From: Corythucha ciliata
Taxonomy: Eukaryota; Arthropoda; Insecta; Hemiptera; Tingidae
Assembly (NCBI GenBank): GCA_038030265.1
Contig: CM075937.1
Span: 22,878,001 to 22,942,000 of the forward strand
Direction: 5' to 3'
Length of the DNA stretch: 64,000 nt
The position numbers were made by a program, and so were the translations under genes. Below the pieces are notes generated by a model. The model saw nothing but the letters and a program-made list of their open reading frames with translations, made no database searches and had not been told where the DNA came from. Positions within the stretch are counted from its first letter, which is position 1. Every line of letters starts with the position of its first letter. Below are positions 61,280-64,000 of this stretch, in pieces.

Positions 61280-61700
61280 GGGGCCCCAGGGATTCCCGGT
61301 GAAATTGGGATTTGAAGGAGAAAAATCCACGAAAATAGGTTTGAATGAATGAAAATCTGTCAAATTGAGGTTTGAAAAAGACAAAATAACTAAATTTGGT
61401 TTTTAATGATGCTAGAAGGCTAAGTTTGGAATCTTTTTATGCGCAAATGGTTCATTTTGTCAGTTTCAAGACAGGAATAATCTGTTAAGGTCTTTTCAAC
61501 GTGCAAATCAAAGTTAAACAATTATTTATAGGCCGCATAGAGAAAATTTGGCCATAATTAAAGTTGTTTGTAAATTTGCCATAATTGTTTTTCTTTTATA
61601 TTTACTTGTACGATAAGTCATTTTGGATATTTTTAGATGCACAAAATAGTCGGATTAGCCATTTTCAAGGCATGAATCGTCAGATCTTGAAGGTACAACA
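61280..61700. repeat. Family IV (inverted) followed by family II
   Basis: 61290-61430 has family IV words on the minus strand (gaaaatctgtcaaattgagg). 61440-61700 has family II words, including the landmark taggccgcatagag near 61532. A short composite block upstream of RalBP1. Confidence 0.6.
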
Positions 61701-62115
61701 CTCCTTATCACTGAGTTTTGCCATGAATACCTCACGTTTGGCTATAAGCGTGTGCCTTATGGTGCCACGGATCCTATTTAGGGTTGCCAACTTTTGACAA
61801 AATCGGGACAAAAGTTTTCAGAAGTCCAAAATCTGCCCCAGGAATCTAGTATAGGGCGTTTTTGTGATTGGAGGCTTTTTGTGTTTAGAGGTTTTCGGTG
61901 GTAGCAACAAACGACGGTCGTTGACGGACGGTGGTCGTAGAGGGTATTTGGCTTGCCCAGCACGGGATCCTGTACCACGTCCAAGGACCCTGGAGTAGTT
62001 CCTGAGTCCCATCCCGAGGGCCGCTTGCGTTGAGGCGTGGCCGCAACCCCCGGGAAATGCGGCATCATTCATACTTATGAAAATTGTTTTTTCTCGCAAC
62101 AGAGTCGCTAAAGAC

Positions 62116-64000
62116 ATGGAATTTGAAAGCCCGGACGTCGAGCGAGACTTTCCTGGATTGTACGCGTCGGACGCTGGCAGTAAACGTAGCAATGAAAGCG
62201 ACTGTAAGATTCTATATCCCTTCAAGTGCCAATTGAACACATTTCCTTACCTTACGTATACGTACCCGCAGTTAGCGATGAAAATCACGAGAAGCACTTG
62301 AAAAAGGACCTCTTGATCGGCAAGAGAAAGGAGAAAAAAGATCGTGGTTACGCAACTTTGGAAGGCGAGAGTTCACCTGAGGATGAAGTCGACGTCAAGT
62401 AGGCATACGCCTTTTATTTTGAGTGTTTTTCGATTACAGCGGCTTTTATATTTATTTAAAAAACAACAATTTAGAAGCCCTTCGAAGATAAAAATAACTA
62501 AACCCTTCAAGTTTTCGTCAAAAAAAGAAAAGCGAGAAAAGTCTAGAGACAAAGATCCGAGCAAAGAAAAGGATAAGGAAGAAAAAGAGAAGGAGAAAGA
62601 AAAGAAAAAGGAAAAGGATAAAGATGAAAAAGATAAAGACAAGAAAAAAGATGTAAAAGTAAAATTAAAAATTAAGGAAAAGAAAAAAGAAAAGAAAGGT
62701 AGCGATGAAAATATTGTGTTCTCCGGTAAGACTTTTCTTATTTCTCTATAGCTAATTGTAAGTACTTATTAACTCAATTTTTACGTATAAAATGCAGAAG
62801 ATTTGCCAATTTTTGGGGTTCCACTCAGCGTCGCTACAGAGCGGAGTAAATGTCACGATGGAGTCGACATTCCTTTGGTTATCCGCAATTGTATTGACCA
62901 TATTCAAGAAAAAGGTAACAACTTTCTTTCTCTTCCTCTCCACTGCTGTTCCCTTATAAAAGGAGTCTAATTACTCTCAGGATTGCACGCTGAAAATGTC
63001 TACAAAGTATCGGGTATTAAATCTAGAGTGCAACAAGTCCGGAGAATGTACAACAATCACGAATTGGTGAAAATGGAAGATTTCGACTTGCCCATTTCAA
63101 CGAGTCTGCTCAAACAATTCCTTAGGTTTCTCCCCGTCCGTACCCTTCTCATCTTGGTCGCAATAAGAGCAAATTTATTCCAGAGAACTCCCGGAGCCCG
63201 TTCTAACGACTGAACTCGTCGACAAATTCGAGACGGCCGTCGTTCCGAAAGATTCGTCGGAAGTATTAAAGAAATTAAAAGATTTGATAAGTCACCTGCC
63301 AAGCTGTAACCGAGCTCTCTTAGGGTGGATGTTTGTTCACTTCAACCAAATTGCCGCTTATGTAAGTTGAAATTTTAAAAGCCTGCGCCCCCGACTTTTT
63401 TAATTTCATTTTCCCAAGGAAAAATACAACAAAATGAGTCCACAAGCCTTGGCTTCAACTTTGTCAAGTCTCCTACAAATGAGCCCTCGACTGTTCTTGT
63501 CAATTTTAAACGACGTATCTCTACTGTTTCCGGACATTAAACTATCCAAGTATTGTTTATTTATTTAAGGGAGGAGTGATGAGGGGCTGGAAGTGATAAA
63601 CGTTGCAGTTTCCTGTTTTATTGTTTTTTTTTTTTACAAAAAAAAGGTACGTCCCTCCACTCACATCCGTCAGTCCAGGTCTCCCAGAAACTCACGAAGC
63701 TCTGGCTATCGAGCTTTCAAAACAAGAGTCTCTTTTGGCTCAGCTGCACCGGGAAATGGCCCAAGGTCTTACTGGTCAGCATCGCGTGGATCAACTGTGG
63801 TCTGTTCAGAGAACAGTTACTCATTTAAAGGTAACAGTTCACAGTAACAGCACTGTTGGAATTTTGTTTCATTTTATTTTTGTTTTTGTTTTTAAGAGAG
63901 TCCTACGAAACATGGAGAAGAGTTCTGGGCAGAAAGGTTGCGACGAAACACCGGACAGAGGTCTTCGTTCGCTTCCCGTTCAAACGCATTTGACAGTCCA
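62116..64000 (+). CDS. RalA-binding protein 1 / RLIP-type RhoGAP, 3'-partial
   Basis: Ral effector with a RhoGAP domain, linking Ral to Rac/Cdc42 and to endocytosis (family knowledge). Exons seen: 62116-62203, 62272-62398, 62475-62725, 62798-62914, 62981-63125, 63184-63361, 63419-63549, 63647-63830, 63897-64000 (cut by the window end); 441 codons, phases consistent. The start ATG at 62116 is just after a cag acceptor at 62102; an in-frame ATG at 62077 would need the acceptor unused. Seen in order: RDFPGLYASD near the N-terminus and RGYATLEGESSPEDE, both matching the N-terminal region of vertebrate RALBP1; a Lys/Glu-rich tract (about 75-150) with DKDPSKEKDKEEKEKEKEKK; RhoGAP domain about 160-345 (DLPIFGVPL, SLLKQFLRELPEPVL, FVHFNQIA); then the start of the Ral-binding/coiled-coil part (LLAQLHREMAQGL, LWSVQRTVTHLK). 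Odd: the arginine-finger position reads VYKVSG, Lys203 instead of Arg. Confidence 0.93.

Overview
The window looks like nuclear DNA of an arthropod, probably a hexapod or crustacean. Its genes are split into short exons with GT-AG introns of about 60 to 120 bp. One gene has the domain order of the modular serine protease that starts the Toll/melanisation cascade, a pancrustacean type. A non-LTR retrotransposon, many MITE-like elements and long degenerate minisatellites fill the rest. Nothing suggests a bacterium, plasmid or virus.

Layout. From 1 to about 38 kb I can support no host gene. This part holds four families of degenerate minisatellites of about 30-36 bp (families I to IV, my own names), a cluster of terminal-inverted-repeat (TIR) elements at 8.3-12.4 kb, a 2.08-kb near-perfect palindrome at 20.0-22.1 kb, and a damaged LINE at 33.1-36.3 kb flanked by direct repeats of about 210 bp. 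From 38 to 64 kb are five genes: modSP-like protease (+, 38095-46697, 13 exons, 699 aa as I splice it); an unrecognised Ser-rich, probably disordered protein (-, 51388-53559, 5' end uncertain); an intronless SLC35G-type transporter (+, 54388-55431); an ING1/2-type chromatin reader (-, 56238-59902, 3 exons, 377 aa); and a RalBP1/RLIP-type RhoGAP (+, 62116 to the window end, nine exons seen, 3' end outside).

The five genes do not form a pathway. The protease is secreted and immune-related, SLC35G is a membrane transporter, ING reads H3K4me3 in the nucleus, and RalBP1 is a Ral effector at membranes and in endocytosis. Their introns and spacers carry the same minisatellites and foldback elements as the gene-poor half.

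The signals I rate most interesting are the palindrome (a potential long-hairpin RNA source), the four minisatellite families that share a GCGAAWT-like core, the long LINE-flanking duplication, the nested MITE cluster with readable TTA target duplications, and the Lys in place of the RhoGAP arginine finger. Exon borders were derived by hand from splice sites and reading phase. Array borders are by eye and good to a few tens of bases.
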